This document shows, in pieces, positions 1 to 6,694 of a DNA stretch of 16,492 nucleotides (within the stretch, counting starts at the first letter, position 1; each line of letters begins with the position of its first letter). This DNA comes from B16-G9 sp964400655 (GTDB lineage Bacteria > Bacteroidota > Bacteroidia > Bacteroidales > F082), in contig CAYNVN010000114.1 of the NCBI GenBank assembly GCA_964400655.1, forward strand, positions 1 to 16,492, read 5' to 3'. The notes under the pieces were generated by a model. It saw only the letters and a program-made list of their open reading frames with translations, had not been told where the DNA came from and made no database searches. The translations under genes and the position numbers were made by a program.

Positions 1-84
1 TTCTTTGAAAAACCTTTTTTACCGTTTACACAGTTTTTAGAATACTACCACAACAAGCAACCCGGCACCCGGCAACCAATTCTC

Positions 85-196
85 AACTTCTGAACTTCTG
101 AACTTCTCAACTTCTGAACTCCTTAACTTCTGAACCTCTTAACTTCTGAACCTCTAAACATTTAAACCTCAAATCCTCCAAACCTTTGCACCTCTG
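85..196. repeat. Degenerate tandem array with an 8-bp period
   Basis: Nine consecutive 8-bp units run from 85 to 156: AACTTCTG at 85, 93, 109, 125 and 141, with variants AACTTCTC (101), AACTCCTT (117), AACCTCTT (133) and AACCTCTA (149). The same frame continues in a more decayed form to about 196 (AACATTTA, AACCTCAA, ATCCTCCA, AACCTTTG, CACCTCTG). A 16-bp higher-order repeat is visible at 117-148. The array lies just past the stop codon of the minus-strand regulator and is not in any credible gene. A period of 8 is not a multiple of 3, so it is unlikely to be coding. The rest of 1-227 holds a short CCCGGCA/CCCGGCAA doublet (61-76) and nothing else that I recognise. Confidence 0.85.
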
Positions 197-227
197 CGCC
201 TTAGCGGTTCATTAAAACCTCAAAAAA

Positions 228-1520
228 TTAAAAATCCTCAAGAAACTTTTTAAGATCAACATCAGCAGGCAATTGCATTTTCTTTTTAATCCTATATCGG
301 CTTGCCTGTACCGATTTGGTATCAATATTTAGCATTTGTGCTATTTCGGAAGTAAACATCTGCAATTTAATGTAGGTGCAATGGCGCAGTTCCGATTGGG
401 TTAACTCCGGATACTTATTTTTAAGACGCGCAAAAAAACCGGAATGTATTGTATCGAAGTGCATTTTTAACCGCTCCCAGTCTTCCTCATAATGTTTATG
501 AAACTCAATACGGTTGATTAACTTTTCTATCTGAACCTGTTGATCGTGGCTGGACTTTTTTTGAATATTTTTCAAACTTTCAGGCAGACTGGAGATAAAT
601 TGTTTTACTTTTAAAAGTGATAAAGATATATTAATCAAATCTTTGCTTTTTTCTTCGTTTTCTTTTTCGAGCAAACGGTGTTTTAAAACAACAGCATGAT
701 TTTCTTTCCATGAAACGGATAAAAAAACAATCAATAAAATAACCGATACCACCAACAATCCGATAATAATTAAGAAAATATTTTTGTTGGTAGTGTACTT
801 AAATTTTAGAAACTTAATTTCATCACTTTTTTCGTTAAGCGATCTTTCAACCGTATAAAGATTTAATTTATACTCTAACAGTTTACGGTCGCTGTTTATA
901 TTATGAATCAAACGGTTCAGCACTTTGTAATCTTTATAACCCAACAACTCCATATCGAACCTGCAATCGCTGCTTACCGGAAGAAACTGAAACAAAATAA
1001 CCGTTAAATCATTTTCACCGTTTTTAAAGCTCGAAGGAGTAACAAAATAATCATTAAAACTATATTCGGCTAATCCGTTAACAAGTGATGACGCAAGGGT
1101 TTTTGATGAAATATTTCCATCCGGAAGATTAGACCTTACCACTTCTCTGCCATTTATATATACCACAGCTCCGTCATCACGAATCAATCGCAACAAAAAA
1201 GTTTTGTACTCGTCAATATTATCAATTATTATCTTTTTCCGAAAAAGAAACCAGGTTAAAACGGAATCTCCCCCTGCATTTTTTTTATTAATCACGGTTG
1301 CTTCATCATTCTGGCCAAACCCCATGGGTGTCGGGCCTTCATGCCAACTTAAGTCTTCAGGTTTAAGCGATAAAATATTATCAAAATCAACACCTCCTTT
1401 ATCAAAATATTGCCATCTGCTTCCGCTTTTAATTATTGTGTCCTGACCGTATACATTGTAAAAGCCAAAAAGAATGATAAAAGCAACTATCAGTTTGATG
1501 TTAACCGTACGTACTAACAT
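228..1520 (-). CDS. Membrane-anchored LuxR-type HTH regulator with an extracytoplasmic jelly-roll sensor domain
   Basis: The 430-residue protein has a signal peptide (about 1-25), an extracytoplasmic domain (about 30-195), one transmembrane helix (about 248-270), a charged coiled-coil linker (about 275-345) and a C-terminal LuxR/GerE-like HTH (about 373-415, LTQSELRHC...SEIAQMLNID...SVQASRYRI). The HTH and the preceding linker match a Bacteroidota regulator family whose N-terminus is normally TPR or beta-propeller repeats. Here the sensor instead reads like the galactose-binding-type beta-sandwich found in secreted phosphoesterases and surface enzymes: the stretch around 63-72 (PTPMGFGQND) and LIRDDGAVVYINGREVVRSNLP are the typical signatures. 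The likely role is transcription control in response to an envelope or extracellular ligand, without a phosphorelay. The gene is divergent from the two-component operon at 1697. The ligand is unknown. Confidence 0.8.
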   Translation of the reverse strand: MLVRTVNIKLIVAFIILFGFYNVYGQDTIIKSGSRWQYFDKGGVDFDNILSLKPEDLSWHEGPTPMGFGQNDEATVINKKNAGGDSVLTWFLFRKKIIIDNIDEYKTFLLRLIRDDGAVVYINGREVVRSNLPDGNISSKTLASSLVNGLAEYSFNDYFVTPSSFKNGENDLTVILFQFLPVSSDCRFDMELLGYKDYKVLNRLIHNINSDRKLLEYKLNLYTVERSLNEKSDEIKFLKFKYTTNKNIFLIIIGLLVVSVILLIVFLSVSWKENHAVVLKHRLLEKENEEKSKDLINISLSLLKVKQFISSLPESLKNIQKKSSHDQQVQIEKLINRIEFHKHYEEDWERLKMHFDTIHSGFFARLKNKYPELTQSELRHCTYIKLQMFTSEIAQMLNIDTKSVQASRYRIKKKMQLPADVDLKKFLEDF

Positions 1521-1610
1521 TTGGTCAAGTATTTTATTTTGATAAAACTCATTGTCAATTCAAAGCGAAAGTAATAAATCAAAACCAACCTTTGTTAAAT
1601 AACTACATAA

Positions 1611-1629
1611 GTGTATAAATATTTTACAC
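1611..1629. promoter_or_regulatory. Inverted repeat GTGTA-N9-TACAC, candidate operator
   Basis: A perfect 5-bp inverted repeat with an AT-only centre lies in the 176-bp divergent region between the LuxR-type regulator and the NtrC-type regulator, about 28 bp upstream of the candidate -7 element of the latter. A second symmetric stretch, ATTAAT-TC-ATTAAT (1639-1652), sits between them. Both could be operators for either direction, but such AT-rich symmetry also occurs by chance. Confidence 0.3.
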
Positions 1630-1656
1630 CCGCTTTTAATTAATTCATTAATCTGA

Positions 1657-1664
1657 TACCTTTG
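1657..1664 (+). promoter_or_regulatory. Candidate Bacteroidota -7 element (TACCTTTG) for the two-component operon
   Basis: TACCTTTG fits the Bacteroidota housekeeping -7 consensus TAnnTTTG exactly and is 32 bp before the ATG at 1697, leaving a short leader. No convincing TTTG box was found 19-21 bp upstream, so only half of the promoter is supported. Confidence 0.45.
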
Positions 1665-1696
1665 TATTGTTTTCCTGTACATAATAACTTCTATTT

Positions 1697-3061
1697 ATGA
1701 AATCCAACATCCTAATTGTTGATGACAGCAAAAGTGTTCTTACCGCATTACAAATGCTGATACAAACAGAGTTCGAGGAAGTATTCACCCTAAGCAACCC
1801 CAATCTGATTCTTTCATTTATCAAACAAAATCCGGTGGATGTGGTGTTGCTTGACATGAACTTTAAAGCAGGAATTAATACGGGTAACGAAGGGATATTT
1901 TGGCTGCATAAAATACTGGATTACGACCCTTCGGTGAGTGTTGTAATGATTACCGCTTACGGCGATATTGAGTTGGCTGTTAAAGCCGTTAAAGAAGGAG
2001 CGTTTGATTTTATTCTGAAACCGTGGAATAACGACAAGTTGCTTGCTACTTTACATGCAGCGTTAAAACTACGAAAAAGTAAGAGCGAAACAAATCAACT
2101 CCGAAAAACAACAGGACTATTAAAGCGCGAACTTAATGCAGATGCCACGGAACTGATTGGCGAATCGGATGTTGTGAAACAGGTAATGGCTATGGTTAAA
2201 AAAGTGGCAGCCACCGATGCCAACATATTAATTACGGGTGAAAATGGTACAGGAAAAGAACTTATCGCCCGCGAGATTCATAACCGCTCGAAACGCAAAA
2301 ATGAAATCATGGTAAGTGTTGATATGGGAGCCGTAAGCGAAACACTGTTTGAAAGCGAATTGTTTGGTCATGTAAAAGGTGCTTTTACCGATGCAGCGGA
2401 AGAACGTATTGGTAAATTTGAAACTGCTGAAAAAGGCACGCTTTTTTTGGATGAAATAGGAAACCTGCCCTTATGGTTACAAGCTAAAATGTTAAGGGCA
2501 CTACAAACCCGCACCATCACCAAACTGGGCGATAACAAACCGGTACCTATTAACATACGATTAATTTCGGCAACCAACAAAAACCTTCAGGCCATGGTTG
2601 GGGAAGGGTCGTTTCGCGAAGACCTGCTCTACCGTATCAACACCATAACCATCCACATCCCTCCGCTTAGAGAAAGGGGTAATGATATTGTACTGCTGGC
2701 AGATTTCTTTTTAAAAAAATATGCAGATAAATACAATAAACACGGATTAAGTATTACCCGCAACGCCTATAAAAAACTGTTAAAATATCATTGGCCCGGT
2801 AACGTACGAGAGTTACAACACTGTATGGAAAAAGCGGTTATTCTTTCCGAAGACAAGGTGCTCGACAAAGAGAGTTTTACTTTAGATATTGGCGGCCGGT
2901 ATAAACAATCATCTCTTCCGTTTGAAACCATCGAAGAGATGGAAAAACAACTAATATTAACTACAATTAAAAACGAAAAAGGCAACATGAGCCTTGTGGC
3001 AAAAAAACTGGGTATTACCAGGCAAACGTTGTATAATAAACTTAAAAAATACAATATCTAA
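1697..3061 (+). CDS. Sigma54-dependent NtrC-family response regulator
   Basis: A full-length 454-residue, three-domain activator. The receiver domain (1-120) has acidic D9/D10, phospho-acceptor D53, T86 and K108. The AAA+ domain (about 150-380) has Walker A GENGTGKE (181-188), a sigma54-contact loop GAFTDA (228-233; the textbook form is GAFTGA) and Walker B GTLFLDE (247-253). The C-terminal Fis-type HTH ends at residue 454 (NMSLVAKKLGITRQTLYNKL). When phosphorylated it should oligomerise and remodel RNA polymerase-sigma54 at distant enhancers. The histidine kinase begins 11 bp downstream, so the two form a cognate pair. I found no sigma54 promoter (TGGC-N-TTGC type) in this window, so its targets are probably elsewhere. 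The ATG fits a start right before the MKSNILIVDD receiver strand. Confidence 0.95.
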   Translation: MKSNILIVDDSKSVLTALQMLIQTEFEEVFTLSNPNLILSFIKQNPVDVVLLDMNFKAGINTGNEGIFWLHKILDYDPSVSVVMITAYGDIELAVKAVKEGAFDFILKPWNNDKLLATLHAALKLRKSKSETNQLRKTTGLLKRELNADATELIGESDVVKQVMAMVKKVAATDANILITGENGTGKELIAREIHNRSKRKNEIMVSVDMGAVSETLFESELFGHVKGAFTDAAEERIGKFETAEKGTLFLDEIGNLPLWLQAKMLRALQTRTITKLGDNKPVPINIRLISATNKNLQAMVGEGSFREDLLYRINTITIHIPPLRERGNDIVLLADFFLKKYADKYNKHGLSITRNAYKKLLKYHWPGNVRELQHCMEKAVILSEDKVLDKESFTLDIGGRYKQSSLPFETIEEMEKQLILTTIKNEKGNMSLVAKKLGITRQTLYNKLKKYNI

Positions 3062-3072
3062 AATTCGGGGTA

Positions 3073-4428
3073 ATGGCAAATAAACATTTCTACAGAGCGA
3101 TATTGCTTCGGATTTTAATTATAATAATACTATCCGGTGCTTTGGCCGGGGTCCTGCTCCAAAGGCATTCACTTATTATTTGCTTTCTGTTGCTAATTTT
3201 ATTGGTGGCAGCCGTTTTTAATATTATTCGATATTTTAACAACATTAACAGATGGATCTCGTTTTTTCTGCTCGGTATTGAAAACGAAGATACAACTTTA
3301 AAAATTCCGTCTAAAACAGGTAATAAATCCATTGATGATGTTTATAAAGGAATGCAGCGACTGAACGAACTTTTCCGTCAGACAAAAATGGAAATAAGCT
3401 CTCAGGAACAATATTTCCGTTCGGTAATCAACCAATCGGCTACCGGATTATTTTCGGTTAATGAAAAAGGAAGAGTTATCAATATTAATCCCGCCGCCAT
3501 AAAACTAACGATGTTACAGGAATATCATCATGTTAATATGCTTCAGGATATCGACAATTCCCTGCCCGGCTTTATATTAAATACCATTCAATCGGAAAAA
3601 CAACCTTCGGCCATTTTTGAAAACCGTCACGGTCAAAAACTACTTTTTAAACTTTCGGCAATAAAAATAAAAGATCAGGTTATTAAACTGGTTGCAGTAA
3701 GCGACATAACCAAAGAGCTGGACAGCCGCGAAGTGGATGCGTGGATTAAACTTGCCCGTACCCTGTCGCACGAAATCATGAACAACATTGCCCCTATTAC
3801 CACCTTATCGCAGGTTATTTCGGGTTATTATACAAAAAATCAAAAAGCAATAAAACCCGATGAGGTTGATAAAAAAACCATCAACAACACCATTAAAGCA
3901 CTTGCCGTTATTGAAGAACGCAGCACCGGTTTACTAAATTTTGTTGAAAACTACCGGAAATTTACCAAATTGCCTGAACCAAGGTTAACCAGGGTTGATT
4001 TAAGCGTACTGCTTGAGAACAACATTATGGCTGCTTCTGCCTTTAAAGGCTTCAACCTTATTAACATCAACAAATCTATTCCCGATAAGGTTGTTGTATT
4101 AACCGATGAGAAATTATTATCGCAGGTAATTACCAATCTTTTAAAAAATGCAACGGAGGCACTTACTTTAACTACTATCGAAAACCCTATACTGTCGATA
4201 ATTGTCAAAGCATCAAACAATCAAACCACCATTGAGATAAAAAACAACGGACCGGTAATTCCGCCCGAATTACGCGAACAGATATTTATTCCGTTTTTTA
4301 CCACCAAAAAAGAGGGTTCGGGTGTAGGCCTCAGCTTAAGTAAACAAATAATGCTCTCCATGGGAGGCGATATTGTTTTAACCCCCGACAAACCCCAAGA
4401 AACATCGTTTATAATCAAATTAAATTGA
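3073..4428 (+). CDS. NtrY-like membrane sensor histidine kinase with PAS domain
   Basis: The 451-residue kinase has two N-terminal transmembrane helices (about 11-29 and 33-54) with almost no periplasmic loop, so it probably senses a membrane or cytosolic cue. A HAMP-like linker is followed by a PAS domain (about 112-215), an H-box with H233 (TLSHEIMNNIAP) and a HATPase_c domain. In the latter the N-box is N355-N359 (NLLKNA) and the G2 region is EGSGVGL (414-420). The G1 box reads NNGPVIP (391-397) where classical kinases have DxGxG. This Asn form fits my recollection of this kinase group in the phylum and probably still binds ATP. It is the partner of the upstream NtrC-type regulator (11 bp gap). 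Its end lies 3 bp from the convergent dehydratase gene. Confidence 0.93.
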   Translation: MANKHFYRAILLRILIIIILSGALAGVLLQRHSLIICFLLLILLVAAVFNIIRYFNNINRWISFFLLGIENEDTTLKIPSKTGNKSIDDVYKGMQRLNELFRQTKMEISSQEQYFRSVINQSATGLFSVNEKGRVININPAAIKLTMLQEYHHVNMLQDIDNSLPGFILNTIQSEKQPSAIFENRHGQKLLFKLSAIKIKDQVIKLVAVSDITKELDSREVDAWIKLARTLSHEIMNNIAPITTLSQVISGYYTKNQKAIKPDEVDKKTINNTIKALAVIEERSTGLLNFVENYRKFTKLPEPRLTRVDLSVLLENNIMAASAFKGFNLININKSIPDKVVVLTDEKLLSQVITNLLKNATEALTLTTIENPILSIIVKASNNQTTIEIKNNGPVIPPELREQIFIPFFTTKKEGSGVGLSLSKQIMLSMGGDIVLTPDKPQETSFIIKLN

Positions 4429-4431
4429 CTT

Positions 4432-4809
4432 TTAAATTCCGAGAGATTTTGTTATTGAGGTTTTCATTTTTACCTTACTAAAAACGCGGTCATTATTTTT
4501 TATGATACCATTGATACTAAAACCGTTCTCAACAGCTTTAAACGAAAGTTCAAAAGTGAGCGGTTTACCATCGGGAATTATCATGTTAAGGTATTTGGCA
4601 GAAACAACTTCGTTGATAAACAGTTGACGGTTTAACGCTTTTTCGGTCAGTTCGCGTATCATCTCTATTTGAATAACGCCCGGTACCACAGGTTGCCCCG
4701 GAAAATGTCCTTTGTAAACCTCATGTTCGGGATTAAGTAAAATCAAAGCTTCCGCCTTGCTATCAACGGCTTTAAAATTTTGAATTGTATAAAAGTTTGT
4801 GATTAACAT
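4432..4809 (-). CDS. FabZ-like 3-hydroxyacyl-ACP dehydratase (hotdog fold)
   Basis: A 125-residue single hotdog domain. The FabZ signature GHFPGQPVVPGVIQIE spans residues 34-49 and contains H35 and E49, with the same 14-residue spacing as the FabZ catalytic His/Glu pair. It should dehydrate a 3-hydroxyacyl thioester to the trans-2-enoyl form. It is somewhat short next to housekeeping FabZ (about 140-150 residues) and is the last gene of the minus-strand operon that starts at 7748, behind a 50-bp gap. That context (ketosynthase homologue, LolA) points to a specialised acyl or polyene chain rather than bulk fatty acid synthesis. A thioesterase-type hotdog is the alternative, but the Glu-containing motif favours dehydratase. 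Confidence 0.85.
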   Translation of the reverse strand: MLITNFYTIQNFKAVDSKAEALILLNPEHEVYKGHFPGQPVVPGVIQIEMIRELTEKALNRQLFINEVVSAKYLNMIIPDGKPLTFELSFKAVENGFSINGIIKNNDRVFSKVKMKTSITKSLGI

Positions 4810-4859
4810 TGTTTTAAAAGTTAAATTGATAACTGAATTTACAATTATACCGATACCCC

Positions 4860-5339
4860 CTAATCCAAAACCCTTAAATCAAAACCAACCGGATAAAACC
4901 TGCAGGTTACCGTGGTGTGAGAATCGAGATAGCAAACCTTTACCCGTTTTCCCAATAATCCGAATGCCGATTTACATCTTCCGGTTTTTGTTTTTTGCTG
5001 TTTTACCTTTCCGCTTTCGGCATTGTTATATCCCAACACAAACAGCTCTTTGGCAACACCGATTACCCTTTTTTCGGTTTTAAAAGCGGGACTGAAATAA
5101 TGAATGGTGTAACTGAAATCTGTCTTTCCAACCTCCACGTCAAAAAATTTCAATCCCAGTTTGCTTACAAAAATAAACCGGTTGCTGCTGTCGGTTTCCG
5201 ATTGAATCAATATCCCCGACATGCTTTTTCCCTGCACGAGCATATCGGCATCATATTTCATTATAACATGTTGGGCAAAAGCCGGCAACAAAAAAAAGAG
5301 CAACAATCCCGTTAATTGATATTTAAGGCTCAAAAACAT
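4860..5339 (-). CDS. Exported protein of unknown function in the ketosynthase-LolA operon
   Basis: I do not recognise this family with certainty. From the ATG at 5339 the protein is 159 residues and begins with a clean signal peptide (MFLSLKYQLTGLLLFFLLPAFAQ). An upstream in-frame ATG at 5381 would add 14 residues before it and lengthen the overlap with lolA from 17 to 59 bp, so 5339 is preferred. The mature part is beta-rich, with a GKSMSGILIQSE ... RFIFVSKLGLKFFDVE pattern. This resembles small envelope proteins that sit beside LolA in aryl-polyene-type clusters (DUF3261-like), but I cannot confirm membership. No lipobox Cys follows the signal peptide; two Cys lie near the C-terminus. Position suggests a periplasmic role with LolA. 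Confidence 0.65.
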   Translation of the reverse strand: MFLSLKYQLTGLLLFFLLPAFAQHVIMKYDADMLVQGKSMSGILIQSETDSSNRFIFVSKLGLKFFDVEVGKTDFSYTIHYFSPAFKTEKRVIGVAKELFVLGYNNAESGKVKQQKTKTGRCKSAFGLLGKRVKVCYLDSHTTVTCRFYPVGFDLRVLD

Positions 5340-5925
5340 GGCCCGGTAAAGGTTGGTTAATATTCTGGTTATTAAATTCAATTACGGTATCATCGCCCGA
5401 AGCTTCATTCATCTTTATTTTCTCCATCAAATAACCCGATTTGGTAAAATAGAGGTCGATGGAGAGGATGTACGCTTTCATGGCCTGATTTACCGTTTCA
5501 AAATTCACCACAAAGTAGTTGTTTTCCTCTTTTAAAGTGGCATGGTAGTCGGGGTCGTCAAACATTTTGCCGTTGACCATGTTCATAATTACCTGTTTAA
5601 TTTGCCCGAACATGGCATTGGAAGCGGCATCAAAACGGCTCTCTTTTTTATCGTCAATTACGGTGATGTTATCACCGTTGATAATAATAGAGTAGAAAAA
5701 AGGGGTTTGGTATTCCCAACGCATTTTATCGGGCCGGCTGAACCAAAATTTCCCGCCGGAGATAAGCTGTTCATCAATAAACGAGATGTTTTTGGTTTGC
5801 ACGAAACCGGCTTCGATGGAATTTATTTTTTGAGCCTGTGATTTTATTTGTTGCAAAATGTCGCTGTTTTGACTCCATGCAAACAAAGAGATTAACATTA
5901 GGCAGAAAAACAAAAATTTACGCAT
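5323..5925 (-). CDS. LolA-like periplasmic lipoprotein/lipid carrier
   Basis: About 200 residues from the ATG at 5925. This start gives a normal signal peptide (MRKFLFFCLMLISLFAWSQ) and an 8-bp overlap with the deacetylase gene; a more distal in-frame ATG at 5961 would put 12 non-signal residues in front. The mature protein has LolA-family features: IKSQAQKINSIEAGFVQTK at the N-terminus, then GGKFWFSRPDKMRWEYQTP, a strand pattern for the open beta-barrel that shields acyl chains. LolA carries lipoproteins from the inner to the outer membrane. Paralogues within aryl-polyene and flexirubin clusters are thought to carry the lipid product. Its place in this operon suggests the second role; housekeeping lolA cannot be excluded. 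Confidence 0.85.
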   Translation of the reverse strand: MRKFLFFCLMLISLFAWSQNSDILQQIKSQAQKINSIEAGFVQTKNISFIDEQLISGGKFWFSRPDKMRWEYQTPFFYSIIINGDNITVIDDKKESRFDAASNAMFGQIKQVIMNMVNGKMFDDPDYHATLKEENNYFVVNFETVNQAMKAYILSIDLYFTKSGYLMEKIKMNEASGDDTVIEFNNQNINQPLPGHVFEP

Positions 5926-6694
5926 AAGCCTTTTTATTGATAAGTTGCTCCAAAGATACAATTTGAAAACCGTTTTGCTTAAGCCACCCGATATATTGGG
6001 GAAGCATTTTGAGGGTTACTTCGGGATAATCGTGCAGTAAAACAATGTCGCCGGAGCGGGTTTTTTGTTTGAGCCGCTTTAATAGTTTATCGGGATTTTT
6101 GTACCGTGTATCGAACGAGCGCACCGACCATCCCACAACCGTTAAACCCGATTCGTTAACGGCTTTTGCAATTTCGGGATTGGTAACTCCGAACGGAGGT
6201 CTGAAAAAAAGCGGTTTCTTTCCCGTAATCTTCTCAATCATTTCAGATGTTTTCAGCAAATCATTTCCAACCGACTTACTGTTTTGAAAAGTAAATTTTA
6301 CATTGTGCGAAAAGGAGTGGTTTCCCAACAGATGATTTTCATCAAATGCTTTTCTGACTATTTTACGATACATCGTAATATTTTCTCCTTTCAGAAAAAA
6401 GGCAACCGGAACGTTTTCCTGTTTTAAAATTTTCAACAATGTTTCCGTTTGAACCGACGGACCGTCGTCGAACGTAAGGGCTACCTGCTTAACACGGCGG
6501 CTTCCGTGACGGATGGCTTCGAGATAAAAATTCCACCTTAAAAACAGAGATCCTGCCGCCACTGTTAACAGCCAGGCCGCAACAAGGCCAACAATATACC
6601 CAACCGAAATATGCTGCCAGAAATATAAAAACAGAAACACAAACAGCAAAAACAGCCAGTTGTACGTTATCAAATGAAATTTTGATTTATCCAT
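5918..6694 (-). CDS. Membrane-anchored NodB-type polysaccharide deacetylase
   Basis: 258 residues: two N-terminal transmembrane helices (about 10-28 and 32-51), then a NodB/CE4 domain. All CE4 motifs are visible: TFDDGP (74-79, general base D76 and metal D77), HSFSH with metal ligands H126 and H130, RPPFG (165-169), GWSVRSFDT (188-196) and LLHD (219-222) with H221. It should remove acetyl groups from an N-acetyl sugar, with the active site probably on the periplasmic side. It overlaps the ketosynthase-like gene and the LolA gene by 8 bp each, so the three are translationally coupled. A CE4 enzyme is not an expected part of fatty acid or polyene chemistry. It may modify a glycan head group, or act on peptidoglycan and merely share the operon. 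Confidence 0.9.
   Translation of the reverse strand: MDKSKFHLITYNWLFLLFVFLFLYFWQHISVGYIVGLVAAWLLTVAAGSLFLRWNFYLEAIRHGSRRVKQVALTFDDGPSVQTETLLKILKQENVPVAFFLKGENITMYRKIVRKAFDENHLLGNHSFSHNVKFTFQNSKSVGNDLLKTSEMIEKITGKKPLFFRPPFGVTNPEIAKAVNESGLTVVGWSVRSFDTRYKNPDKLLKRLKQKTRSGDIVLLHDYPEVTLKMLPQYIGWLKQNGFQIVSLEQLINKKAYA

Noticed and set aside
85..196. Possible CRISPR array
   Set aside because: The units are 8 bp and directly abutting, with no spacers and no cas genes nearby.
1521..1696. Sigma54 (-24/-12) promoter for the two-component operon
   Set aside because: No TGGC-N-TTGC-like pair with correct spacing was found; a TAnnTTTG element fits better.
4995..5315. 106-residue plus-strand frame opposite the unknown exported protein
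   Set aside because: The minus-strand frame has a signal peptide and operon spacing; the plus-strand one has neither and no recognisable motif.
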